Assembly: GCA_903953615.1 (NCBI GenBank)
Contig: CAJBKH010000366.1
Coordinates: forward strand, 1 to 7,032
Reading direction: 5' to 3'
Length of the DNA: 7,032 nt
Source: an uncultured Bacteroidota bacterium
GTDB lineage: Bacteria > Bacteroidota > Bacteroidia > NS11-12g > UBA955
Shown here in pieces: positions 1 to 6,761 of this stretch (its first letter is position 1; every line of letters starts with the position of its first letter). The notes below the pieces were generated by a model that ran no database searches, was not told the DNA's origin, and saw nothing but the letters and a program-made list of their open reading frames with translations. The position numbers and the translations under genes were made by a program.

Positions 1-1
1 A

Positions 2-1738
2 GTTGCAATATCCATTACCAAAACACCAATTACTAATTTAATGTTGGGAGCACATTCAACTTATACCCGTTTTTATCAAGGTTTGATTGATGAGGTTCGC
101 ATTTGGAGTGTTTGTAGATCTGTTGACCAACTTAACAATAACAAAGGCATTGAATTTTGTTCAAGTCAAACTGGATTAAGGGCGTATTACAAATTTAACC
201 AAGGTAAAGCGGCTTCTTCAAATAGTGCAATAAGCACTTTGGCCGACCTAAGTGATTATAATAACAATGCTAGTTTAGTCAATTTTGCTTTAAGTGGCGG
301 TAGCTCAAATTGGGTGAGAGGTCAAGTGTTTTCAAAAACTGTTGCCACCTCCACTCAAAAAATTAGCGGTTGTGATAATTACACCAGTCCTAGTGGTAAA
401 TACAAATGGCTTGTTTCGGGTACTTATTTGGATACCATATCAGTTGGATTCTACGGATGCGATAGTATTATTACAACCAATTTAACAATCAAAAAATCTA
501 CAGGCAAAACGATTAGTGCATTTGCTTGTAAAAGTTATACCAGTCCTAGTGGCAAGTTTGTTTGGACAAAGTCAGGTAACTATAAAGATGTTATTAAAAA
601 CTATGTGCAATGCGATAGTATTTTAAGCATCGTTTTGAAAATTGGAGGCAGTAAAGATTCTGTTTTGCGTGTAGTATGCAATACTTTTAAAAGTGTAACT
701 GGAAAAACCTATACCAATACTGGTATTTACTACGATACTATTCTGAATTATAGAGGTTGCGACAGTGTGGTTGTAACCAACCTTAAAGTCAATAAAACAA
801 GCCTTAATACAATTACTGCAAAAGCATGTAAGAAATATACCTTACCAAGTGGTAAACGTTCCTATTTTGTTAGCGGTACCTATAAAGACACATTGAAGAA
901 TTATAAAACTTGCGATAGTATTTTAACAATCAATTTGTTGATTAAAAACAGTAGTGCTACGGTTAACAGCGCAGCATGTAAGAAATACAAAAGTCCAAGT
1001 GGTAAATATACTTGGAACATTTCGGGCGTCTATAAAGATACCATCTTAAACACTGTTGGTTGCGATAGTGCCATCACCATTAATCTTACGATTTTGAATC
1101 CAACTTTTGGTTTTACTGCTATTAATGCATGCAGGTATTACAAACGTCTAGGCAAGAAACTTGTTTACACCAAATCTGGCACGTACAAAGATACTTTGGT
1201 TAATCATTTAGGTTGTGATAGTATTTTAACTTTTACACTTACCTTGCCGCAAATCAACACCACTATCAATAAATCAGGTGCGACTTTAACGGCGGCAAAA
1301 CTCACTGGCAATTATCAATGGATGACTTGTCAATTGGGGACTGTAGTGCCTATTAATGGTGCTACACAAAAAAGTTATACTGCACCTTTTAATGGTTCTT
1401 ATGCTTTAGAAACTTTGGATAGTGCTTGTAAAGACACTTCAGTTTGTATAACTGTAAATGATGTTGTTACTGGTCTTAATGATGTATCAAAAGCATTACA
1501 AATTAAAATAATACCGAATCCAAATAAAGGTAACTTTAAATTGATACTACCTATATATTGTAATGCTGCCACCGTTCAATTAATGGACCTTTCGGGCAAA
1601 GTACTTTTAACTGAAACAATAGAAAACAACAATGAAATAAGTTTGAATACAGAATCGAAGTTTAAAGCTGGCTTTTATTTAATAAAAGTAGAATCTTTAA
1701 ACTACAATGCGGTGCAGCGCATACTAATTGAAAATTAA
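2..1738 (+). CDS. Secreted LamG / cysteine-repeat protein with T9SS sorting domain (5' partial)
   Basis: The frame is open to the left edge, so the ATG at 41 is internal and the true start lies outside the window. Residue numbers here count from that ATG. The visible part begins inside a LamG/concanavalin A-like fold, shown by GLIDEVRIW (14-22) and a LRAYYKFNQG segment (46-55), ending near residue 95. Six tandem repeats of about 50 residues follow (about 103-402), each with a Cys pair 27-29 apart and a C-D-S motif. An Ig-like module comes next (about 404-474; YQW at 425-427, cysteines 430, 463, 469). A T9SS type A sorting domain closes the protein (about 486-565; IPNPNKGNF, then FYLIKV near the end). 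Sorting domains of this class direct export across the outer membrane and usually surface anchoring or release. The likely role is adhesion or carbohydrate/matrix binding. No catalytic motif is visible, so the specific ligand is unknown. LamG and sorting-domain calls are strong; function is inferred. Confidence 0.88.
   Translation, partial: VAISITKTPITNLMLGAHSTYTRFYQGLIDEVRIWSVCRSVDQLNNNKGIEFCSSQTGLRAYYKFNQGKAASSNSAISTLADLSDYNNNASLVNFALSGGSSNWVRGQVFSKTVATSTQKISGCDNYTSPSGKYKWLVSGTYLDTISVGFYGCDSIITTNLTIKKSTGKTISAFACKSYTSPSGKFVWTKSGNYKDVIKNYVQCDSILSIVLKIGGSKDSVLRVVCNTFKSVTGKTYTNTGIYYDTILNYRGCDSVVVTNLKVNKTSLNTITAKACKKYTLPSGKRSYFVSGTYKDTLKNYKTCDSILTINLLIKNSSATVNSAACKKYKSPSGKYTWNISGVYKDTILNTVGCDSAITINLTILNPTFGFTAINACRYYKRLGKKLVYTKSGTYKDTLVNHLGCDSILTFTLTLPQINTTINKSGATLTAAKLTGNYQWMTCQLGTVVPINGATQKSYTAPFNGSYALETLDSACKDTSVCITVNDVVTGLNDVSKALQIKIIPNPNKGNFKLILPIYCNAATVQLMDLSGKVLLTETIENNNEISLNTESKFKAGFYLIKVESLNYNAVQRILIEN
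347..1246 (+). repeat. Six tandem ~150-bp coding repeats (about 50 aa each)
   Basis: Six imperfect in-frame units lie inside the surface protein. First-cysteine positions are residues 111, 163, 213, 263, 313 and 364 (spacing 52, 50, 50, 50, 51), and second cysteines are 140, 191, 240, 291, 341 and 392. The consensus is roughly C-x2-Y-x-S-P-S-G-K, then S-G-x-Y-x-D-T, then G-C-D-S-I-x-T-x-N-L-x-I. At DNA level the C-D-S region is the best conserved: TGCGATAGTATT occurs at 458, 611 and 911, with a one-base variant at 1214. The paired cysteines suggest one disulfide per unit in the exported protein (inference). Repeats of this general kind, with a CDSxxTLNLTI ending, are common in Bacteroidota T9SS cargo; this variant has S-P-S-G-K where many have W-N-G. 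Confidence 0.85.
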
Positions 1739-1754
1739 AAAAAATAAAAGCAAA

Positions 1755-2426
1755 ATGAGCAACGCAAAAAAAATGAGTGTGGAGATATGGAGTGATATTA
1801 TGTGCCCATTCTGTTACATAGGTAAAAGAAAATTTGAACAAGCCTTATCACAATTTGAAGGCAAGGATGAAGTAGAAATTATTTGGAAAAGCTATCAACT
1901 CTCTCCTCAATTGGTTACTGATAAAAGTACCAATATTAATGAATATCTGTCTGTGCATAAAGGCATCACTTTAGAACAAGCCCAACAAATGAATGCGCAA
2001 GTGAGTCAAATGGCAAAACAAGTGGAACTTGAATACAATCTAGACAAATCGGTTGTTGCCAATTCATTTGACGCTCACCGTTTCTCACATTATGCCTTAT
2101 CAAAAGGTAAACAAGGTGCTGCAGAAGAAAAATTATTTCAAGCCTATTTTACAGAAGGTAAAAACATGGATGATAAAAACATATTGATGGACATAGGAAC
2201 TGAGATTGGATTGGATGCAAATGAAATCGAGAAAATACTCGATTCAGAAATGTACCGCGATGCTGTAATTGAAGATATTAAAGAAGCCGAAGCCATAGGT
2301 GTACAAGGTGTTCCGTTTTTTGTTTTTGATAGAAAATATGCGGTCTCAGGTGCACAAGATACAGCTGTCTTTTTAAACACATTGCAACAAACCTTAAAGG
2401 AAAAGCAAAACACACCTATCTCCTAA
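1755..2426 (+). CDS. FrnE-like DsbA-family thiol oxidoreductase
   Basis: This is a thioredoxin-fold protein of the DsbA/FrnE (2-hydroxychromene-2-carboxylate isomerase-like) family. From the ATG at 1755 it has 223 residues, a normal family length. The strand EIWSDIMCPFCYIGKRKF carries the active-site CPFC (C17 and C20), and the C-terminal GVQGVPFFVFDRKYAVSGAQ supplies the cis-proline loop (P187) and closing strand typical of FrnE. A helical insert lies between. No signal peptide or membrane segment is present, so it should act in the cytoplasm, probably in thiol-disulfide exchange or oxidative-stress tolerance; the substrate is unknown. Start choice: TTG at 1728 overlaps the upstream gene, ATG at 1755 has an A-rich leader, and ATG at 1773 (MSVEIWSD) best matches usual family N-termini. 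Either ATG is credible. It lies 16 bases after the upstream stop, with no terminator visible between them. Confidence 0.9.
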   Translation: MSNAKKMSVEIWSDIMCPFCYIGKRKFEQALSQFEGKDEVEIIWKSYQLSPQLVTDKSTNINEYLSVHKGITLEQAQQMNAQVSQMAKQVELEYNLDKSVVANSFDAHRFSHYALSKGKQGAAEEKLFQAYFTEGKNMDDKNILMDIGTEIGLDANEIEKILDSEMYRDAVIEDIKEAEAIGVQGVPFFVFDRKYAVSGAQDTAVFLNTLQQTLKEKQNTPIS

Positions 2427-2438
2427 AACAACCTCTTT

Positions 2439-2882
2439 TTGAAAACTTACTTAACCAATGCCATAGAAGCTAGTGAAGCTAGTTATCTATACATAGAAAC
2501 CTCTCAACTACCCAATTCTGGCAAGGGTTTACACACTGCAATTCCAATTTACAAAGACGAAATAATTGCTTTATTTAAGGGCGAAATTTTAACAGACTCG
2601 ATGGCTTTATTAAGAGCCAATAAGAACCAAGATCAGTATTTCATCAAAATGTTAGATGGCAGAATCATGGATTCAAAAAAGGTGAAATGTTTTGCTAAAT
2701 ATGCAAATGATGCAAAAGGCTTTTCGAAATTGCACAATGCCTTTAAAAACAATGCTAGAATATCATTAGATGAAAATGAAAATATTTGTTTAGTCGCCAC
2801 ACGAAAAATCAAGTCAGGTGAAGAGATTTTTTGCAGCTACGGTAAACAATATTGGCAAAAATACCAATCACTAACTACCTAA
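2439..2882 (+). CDS. Small SET-domain protein (putative lysine methyltransferase), TTG start
   Basis: This 147-residue protein is almost entirely a SET domain. SGKGLHTAIPIYKDEII (27-43) is the opening strand region. KCFAKYANDAKG (83-94) with NNARISL (104-110) stands where eukaryotic SET proteins have the RFxNHxCxPN core. GEEIFCSYGKQYW (127-139) carries the C-terminal tyrosine motif (Y134). SET domains use S-adenosylmethionine to methylate lysines; the target here is unknown. It appears to be cytoplasmic, with no signal peptide. The first in-frame ATG is at codon 55, well inside the domain, so initiation must be upstream. TTG at 2439 is the only conventional candidate after the preceding in-frame TAA at 2424. 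It follows the oxidoreductase gene by 12 bases and is probably co-transcribed with it. Its 3' end overlaps the opposing methyltransferase by 4 bases. Domain call is good; start is less sure. Confidence 0.85.
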   Translation: MKTYLTNAIEASEASYLYIETSQLPNSGKGLHTAIPIYKDEIIALFKGEILTDSMALLRANKNQDQYFIKMLDGRIMDSKKVKCFAKYANDAKGFSKLHNAFKNNARISLDENENICLVATRKIKSGEEIFCSYGKQYWQKYQSLTT

Positions 2883-3679
2883 AGTTTTGTTCCATCAATG
2901 GCGTAAATCAATGGTAATTTTCTGTCGAATTGCGTGAATTTAAACTGACCCTTTGAAAACTCTTCCATGCCCGGAAATACATTATAGGGAGAGTAATCAT
3001 ATTCATTGAATTTTTGAATCGTAACACCATTGCTTACTAAGCTATTTAGTATTTCGCTTATGGGATGGTTCCATCCGATGCTTTGGGTTTCAATCGGTGC
3101 TTCTTTATCGGCATAGGTTCCACTTTCAGTTTCTATAATCGTTTCAACATTAAAATAACTGTATTGAATTTTTTTAAAGTCATTGTCATACATCCATACA
3201 TAAGGATGAAAATCGGCCATTATAAATCGACCATTGGGTTTTAACATTTTCGAAACCACTGCAGCCCATTTATTTAAATCGGGCAACCAACCGATGGTGC
3301 CATAACTTGTAAATACAATATCGAAAGTTTCATTTAAATGCTGTGGTAATTCGTATAAATCGCAACAAATAAACCTTGCATCTAAATTCAACTGATTTGT
3401 TAGTTCCTTGGCTTTATCAATGGCTTTATCGGATAAATCGACTCCCACAACTTCAGCACCCAATCGGGCCAATGAAAGGGTATCCATTCCAAAATGACAT
3501 TGCAAATGCAATATTTTTTTTCCTTTGATATCACCTAATAAATCTAGTTCAATTGGGTTCAAGGAGCTTGCGCCTTTTATGAAAGCGTCGAGTTGATAAA
3601 ATTCTGATTCAATATGATGATCCGTCCTCGTATTCCAACAAACTTTATTGATTGAAATATAATCAACTATTTTTTCCAT
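2879..3679 (-). CDS. Class I SAM-dependent methyltransferase
   Basis: This is a 266-residue Rossmann-fold methyltransferase. The SAM-binding motif I is KILHLQCHFGMDTLSLARLGA (split here as residues 55-75), in which the usual acidic D-x-G-x-G-x-G is replaced by L-Q-C-H-F-G. The ribose-binding acidic residue is D81 in GVDLSDKAI, and D107 lies in the adenine region. FDIVFTSYGTIGWLPDL (119-135) and LKPNGRFIMADF (146-157) are motifs IV and V-VI. The N-terminus MEKIVDYISINKVCWNTRT resembles conserved Bacteroidota proteins of this type, which supports the ATG at 3679. The C-terminal half (about 158-266) probably shapes the substrate pocket; the substrate is not predictable. It lies 50 bases downstream of the nuclease gene on the same strand and ends convergently with the SET gene. 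Its start codon is in a perfect palindrome that also contains a -7 promoter match. Confidence 0.9.
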   Translation of the reverse strand: MEKIVDYISINKVCWNTRTDHHIESEFYQLDAFIKGASSLNPIELDLLGDIKGKKILHLQCHFGMDTLSLARLGAEVVGVDLSDKAIDKAKELTNQLNLDARFICCDLYELPQHLNETFDIVFTSYGTIGWLPDLNKWAAVVSKMLKPNGRFIMADFHPYVWMYDNDFKKIQYSYFNVETIIETESGTYADKEAPIETQSIGWNHPISEILNSLVSNGVTIQKFNEYDYSPYNVFPGMEEFSKGQFKFTQFDRKLPLIYAIDGTKL

Positions 3680-3709
3680 GCCTCAAAAATATGCAATTTT
3701 TGAGGCATG
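3677..3709 (-). promoter_or_regulatory. 33-bp palindrome/hairpin covering the methyltransferase start codon
   Basis: Two perfect 14-bp arms (3677-3690 and 3696-3709; CATGCCTCAAAAAT and its complement) are separated by 5 bases. On the minus strand the last three bases of the second arm are the ATG of the methyltransferase. The same arm contains TATTTTTG (3684-3691), an exact match to the Bacteroidota -7 consensus TAnnTTTG, four bases before the ATG. I found no convincing -33 TTG at the expected distance. The GC pairs are on the outside and the A/T pairs on the inside of the stem, with no following T-run in either direction, so this is not a typical terminator. It could be a repressor operator, or an RNA hairpin that hides the start codon in transcripts reading through from the nuclease gene. 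Confidence 0.6.
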
Positions 3710-3729
3710 CGAATTAACAGAATAAAAAT

Positions 3730-6636
3730 CTATTGGATAATTAATCTTAGCACCTTATTTGAATCTGCAGCCAAAATATGAAGGTAATAAATACCAGTGG
3801 GTAAATTCGTAGACACTTGACTTTTATTACTTAAATCACATTCATTGTATACAAGTTGACCTGTCGTATTATAAATCATGATGTTGAAATTTTCTAAACT
3901 ACCTGACGCGATAGCAAAAATACCTTTGTTGGGTTGAGGATAAATATTAACATCTGAAATTAAATTTGCATTTACAATTGAAGATACTTTTTTAACCAAA
4001 TTAAACCCTGCAATTAATGGGTCGTGATCTGATGAACGGTAGGCGATTGGCGTATATAAATCTTGCGTTTTGAAAGTTAAAGTATAATCAATAATCATTG
4101 GTTCATCACAGTTAACATGCCACTTGGCTGCAGTTGTCATACTTCTATACATTGACGGTGTTGCAAATGCATGATCTAAAGAACCTGATTGTCCATCGAA
4201 TACATATGAGTATGTCTCATTGACAAGACTTTTTAAACTACCTGCTCTTAAAATATCAATGGGATCTTCTTGCTCATAACCATTAAAATCACCAATTGTT
4301 ATTACATCACTATCATTGGTTTGTTTGATAAGGGTATTAATGAATGTAACTAAAGCAGTGGCTTGTTTTTTTCTTGTTGCATTGAAACAACCTTGACCAT
4401 CCTTTTGATCGATATCTAGCGGATCTGCAGGGGAAGCCGCACAGCTTTTTGATTTAAAATGGTTTACGATAACGGAGAATTTTTCGCCATTACTATTTAA
4501 TACAAATGTTTGTGCCAAAGGCGGTCGACCAAGCAAGGTAAATGAAGGATCATTATGACTGATTGACAAACCTGTGGGTGTAACATTTGCAACCTTGTAA
4601 ATTAAGGCAACCTTAATGGCATCTGAACCAGGATTTCCGTTGGCGCCTTTTGAATCACGGATGTAGTCATAGACTTTACTTCCATAAGCAGCATTTAAAC
4701 TCGATACTAATTCATTAATTGCTGACAAGGCACTATCACCGTCGTTTTCCATTTCCATTAAACCAAATACATCCGCATCAAGTGCCTTCATGGCTGCTAC
4801 AATCTTTGATTTTTGTCTTTGAAATTCATTTAGTGTTGCCGCTCCCCTTGCTGTTGGAAAACCAGTTCCTTTGCCATCGCCATTAAAATAATTTAGAACA
4901 TTAAAGCCCGAGATTTTAACATTTGAATTTGCAATCGTTGGTGCTAATGGTCGCACAGCGTACTTAAATTTCGGATGACCAATTGCAGGATAAAGTCTAT
5001 AATTTCCAAAATCATAGCCAAGAACACCAACAAGAGAATCAATCGTTGAACCGCTTCTTAAGGTTTTTTCAATTGGGTCTATGAAAGGAATTGGGTTTGG
5101 ATTTTGGATACTCAATTTATCACAAATTAGTAGTTTGCTTCGGTTATTCAAAGATTGAGCGGCCAACAAAGCAGCAACGTTTGATGTACCAGAATAATTA
5201 TTGCCATCTTTTAAATTGTCATTTGGATCAATAAAATTACTTGGGTTTACAAGTCTGCCATTCACAGAAGTTGTTATTTCTCCATATCTTCCAAGTTGAT
5301 AATTTTCAGTTACCGTTAATTGTTGGTTTACTTTTATTTTCATCCCTTCATATTTCTCCATTGCACTTAAAGAATCAATTGGAAAAATTAAATTAATGGG
5401 TGCAATCAATTTATTTGATGAAAGTATACTGATGGAGGTTACTTGGGTAATAATTGTTTGATTAAAATTTTCAATTACTTTGCCACTTACCTTAACTAAA
5501 TCTCCTTCTGCAACACTTACTAGACTGCTAACAAAAATGCCATCAGATGTAGACAAATCATTGTCTGGTATAAGATCTTGCATATAAAATCCACCTTGTT
5601 CATTTGTGCCCTGTAAATCAGCTGTAACAACGCCTTCTGTAGTTACCAAACTATTGAGCATTGGGCTAATAGTGCCTTTGCCTTGCAACGTTGAAATAAG
5701 GACGCTCACAACATCATCATCTACCAAAGAAAGATTGATATTGGTCCCTAAAATTATATTGGTATCTAAATTTACAATAGAAATAATACCCGTTTCAAGG
5801 CTCTCAATAGTCACATCATTTACTATTTTAAGTTTAAGTGTATCAGAATAAAAACCTTTACGTATTTTTAAGGTATCTCTTCCAAGCCAAGTGTAATCAC
5901 CGACTGTAATGCCAGTTCCCGTTAAATTAACTTTGTTTTTAACATTCACTTTTGCAGTATCACTTAACTTAAAAACAATTGTTGCGGTATCTGTTTTATA
6001 TTCAAACAGTGATGATTTTACGGATGTAATATTTAACTTGGGTTTAGAACTTGGACTAGCAGAAACATTTCCATAAAATTTTACATTGTCAAAACGCCAA
6101 GTTCCAGCTGTGCCATAGGTACTTGCTGAGCCAGTTGCTGCATATTGTGAACCAACAAATGAAGATACTAAAAGAACATAGATATCTGACTTGTTATTTA
6201 ATGCTGTTATTGATTTAAAATCAATTGACTTAGAAAACCAAGCACTTCCGGCAGTCACAATTAAACTATCCACCTTTGTATAATTAATGCTATCGGTTGA
6301 AACTAAGACCATGGTTTTCTTAGATGATGTGTTGCTGTTATACTGCGCGAAACTGAAACTAATATCTTTAAATCCTTGCGTAGAAATTCTTATTCGAATA
6401 CCTGCCTTTTCATTATTTTGTGATTGTGCAGGATATGTATTCGTGCCATAAGCCTTTCCGGTTGAAGGATTTCCTCCAACAAATGAGGTAAAAGCAGCCC
6501 CACCAACAGTATTCATGCTACCTTGGCCTGAATCTGGTAAATTTGTGGAATTGTCAAAAGTCCATTTACTGATTAACTTTTGACCATTAGAAATGCCCGA
6601 ATAAGCAAGGAGCAAAATTGTTAGAATTTTTTTCAT
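3730..6636 (-). CDS. ExeM/NucH-like extracellular endonuclease with T9SS sorting domain
   Basis: This 968-residue secreted nuclease starts with a signal peptide (MKKILTILLLAYSGISNG, cleavage probably near 18). Domains in order: a beta-rich N-terminal domain typical of Bacteroidota exoproteins (about 20-190); a Calx-beta-like domain (about 200-308, IVNDVTIESLETG then DDD); an OB-fold (about 312-408, TTEGVVTAD, GGFYMQD, GDLVKVSGKV), a nucleic-acid-binding fold common in this family; a linker; and an EEP/DNase I-like catalytic domain (about 572-880). Catalytic motifs are intact: NVLNYF (579-584), LMEMEND (E628), VNHFKSK (H726), GDFN (D783, N785), SLDH (D821, H822) and SDHDP (D870, H871). The C-terminus (about 893-968, YPQPNKGIF) is a T9SS sorting domain. 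It should hydrolyse extracellular nucleic acid, for phosphorus and nucleoside supply or biofilm DNA turnover. The ATG at 6636 is fixed by the signal peptide. A promoter match lies 59 bases upstream. The methyltransferase gene follows on the same strand. Confidence 0.93.
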   Translation of the reverse strand: MKKILTILLLAYSGISNGQKLISKWTFDNSTNLPDSGQGSMNTVGGAAFTSFVGGNPSTGKAYGTNTYPAQSQNNEKAGIRIRISTQGFKDISFSFAQYNSNTSSKKTMVLVSTDSINYTKVDSLIVTAGSAWFSKSIDFKSITALNNKSDIYVLLVSSFVGSQYAATGSASTYGTAGTWRFDNVKFYGNVSASPSSKPKLNITSVKSSLFEYKTDTATIVFKLSDTAKVNVKNKVNLTGTGITVGDYTWLGRDTLKIRKGFYSDTLKLKIVNDVTIESLETGIISIVNLDTNIILGTNINLSLVDDDVVSVLISTLQGKGTISPMLNSLVTTEGVVTADLQGTNEQGGFYMQDLIPDNDLSTSDGIFVSSLVSVAEGDLVKVSGKVIENFNQTIITQVTSISILSSNKLIAPINLIFPIDSLSAMEKYEGMKIKVNQQLTVTENYQLGRYGEITTSVNGRLVNPSNFIDPNDNLKDGNNYSGTSNVAALLAAQSLNNRSKLLICDKLSIQNPNPIPFIDPIEKTLRSGSTIDSLVGVLGYDFGNYRLYPAIGHPKFKYAVRPLAPTIANSNVKISGFNVLNYFNGDGKGTGFPTARGAATLNEFQRQKSKIVAAMKALDADVFGLMEMENDGDSALSAINELVSSLNAAYGSKVYDYIRDSKGANGNPGSDAIKVALIYKVANVTPTGLSISHNDPSFTLLGRPPLAQTFVLNSNGEKFSVIVNHFKSKSCAASPADPLDIDQKDGQGCFNATRKKQATALVTFINTLIKQTNDSDVITIGDFNGYEQEDPIDILRAGSLKSLVNETYSYVFDGQSGSLDHAFATPSMYRSMTTAAKWHVNCDEPMIIDYTLTFKTQDLYTPIAYRSSDHDPLIAGFNLVKKVSSIVNANLISDVNIYPQPNKGIFAIASGSLENFNIMIYNTTGQLVYNECDLSNKSQVSTNLPTGIYYLHILAADSNKVLRLIIQ

Positions 6637-6694
6637 AAATATAGATGTCTATCTTATTCAAAATAAACGCCTAGATTTATAAATACAGTTAATT

Positions 6695-6722
6695 CAAAAT
6701 TATGATATATAAGTTAAATCAA
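6695..6722 (-). promoter_or_regulatory. Bacteroidota-type promoter of the nuclease gene
   Basis: On the minus strand, TTG (6720-6722) is followed by 17 bases and then TAATTTTG (6695-6702), an exact match to the TAnnTTTG -7 element. The spacing fits the range reported for Bacteroidota (about 17-23). Transcription should start near 6688, giving a 5' leader of roughly 50 bases before the ATG at 6636. The leader contains a short near-palindrome, ATAGATGTCTAT (6641-6652), close to the start codon; its significance is unclear. Confidence 0.6.
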
Positions 6723-6730
6723 CGATTTTA

Positions 6731-6761
6731 TGTTAAGGTTAAAACGTTCGGTTAATGTTAA
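6731..6761 (-). promoter_or_regulatory. GTTAA/TTAAC repeat cluster, candidate activator site upstream of the nuclease promoter
   Basis: On the plus strand the block reads TGTTAA-GGTTAA-N7-GGTTAA-TGTTAA. Read in the direction of the nuclease gene it is TTAACA-TTAACC-N7-TTAACC-TTAACA. It ends 8 bases upstream of the predicted -33 TTG, a usual position for an activator. Two more same-orientation GTTAA copies occur at 6713-6717 (inside the promoter spacer) and 6688-6692 (near the predicted transcription start). Same-orientation TTAAC units resemble direct-repeat sites of OmpR/PhoB-type response regulators, including Gram-positive PhoP boxes (TTAACA) and cyanobacterial Pho boxes (TTAACC). Spacing between repeats (6, 13, 6) is not the classic 11 bp, so the regulator is not identified. 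Confidence 0.4.

Noticed and set aside
347..1246. Regularly spaced repeats as a possible CRISPR array
   Set aside because: The repeats are in frame, about 150 bp, diverged, and encode a clear protein motif within a larger secreted protein.
2144..2413. Minus-strand 89-codon open frame opposite the FrnE-like gene
   Set aside because: It lies wholly inside a well-supported coding sequence, has low-complexity composition (Ser, Ile, Phe) and no recognisable motif; it is a shadow frame.
1728..2426. TTG at 1728 as the start of the FrnE-like gene
   Set aside because: It overlaps the previous gene and adds a lysine-rich tail not typical of the family; ATG at 1755 or 1773 fits better.
111..2426. FrnE-like protein as the disulfide-forming partner of the upstream cysteine-repeat protein
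   Set aside because: The oxidoreductase has no signal peptide or membrane segment, so it should be cytoplasmic, while the repeat protein folds after export. The adjacency alone does not support a partnership.
3677..3709. Interpretation of the palindrome as a Rho-independent terminator for the nuclease gene
   Set aside because: The GC-rich part is at the base of the stem, the A/T part is near the loop, and no T-tract follows the stem in either direction. The stem also contains the next gene's start codon.
5606..5851. Plus-strand 81-codon open frame within the nuclease gene
   Set aside because: It is antisense to the Calx-beta/OB-fold part of a convincing gene and shows no domain, promoter or conserved features.
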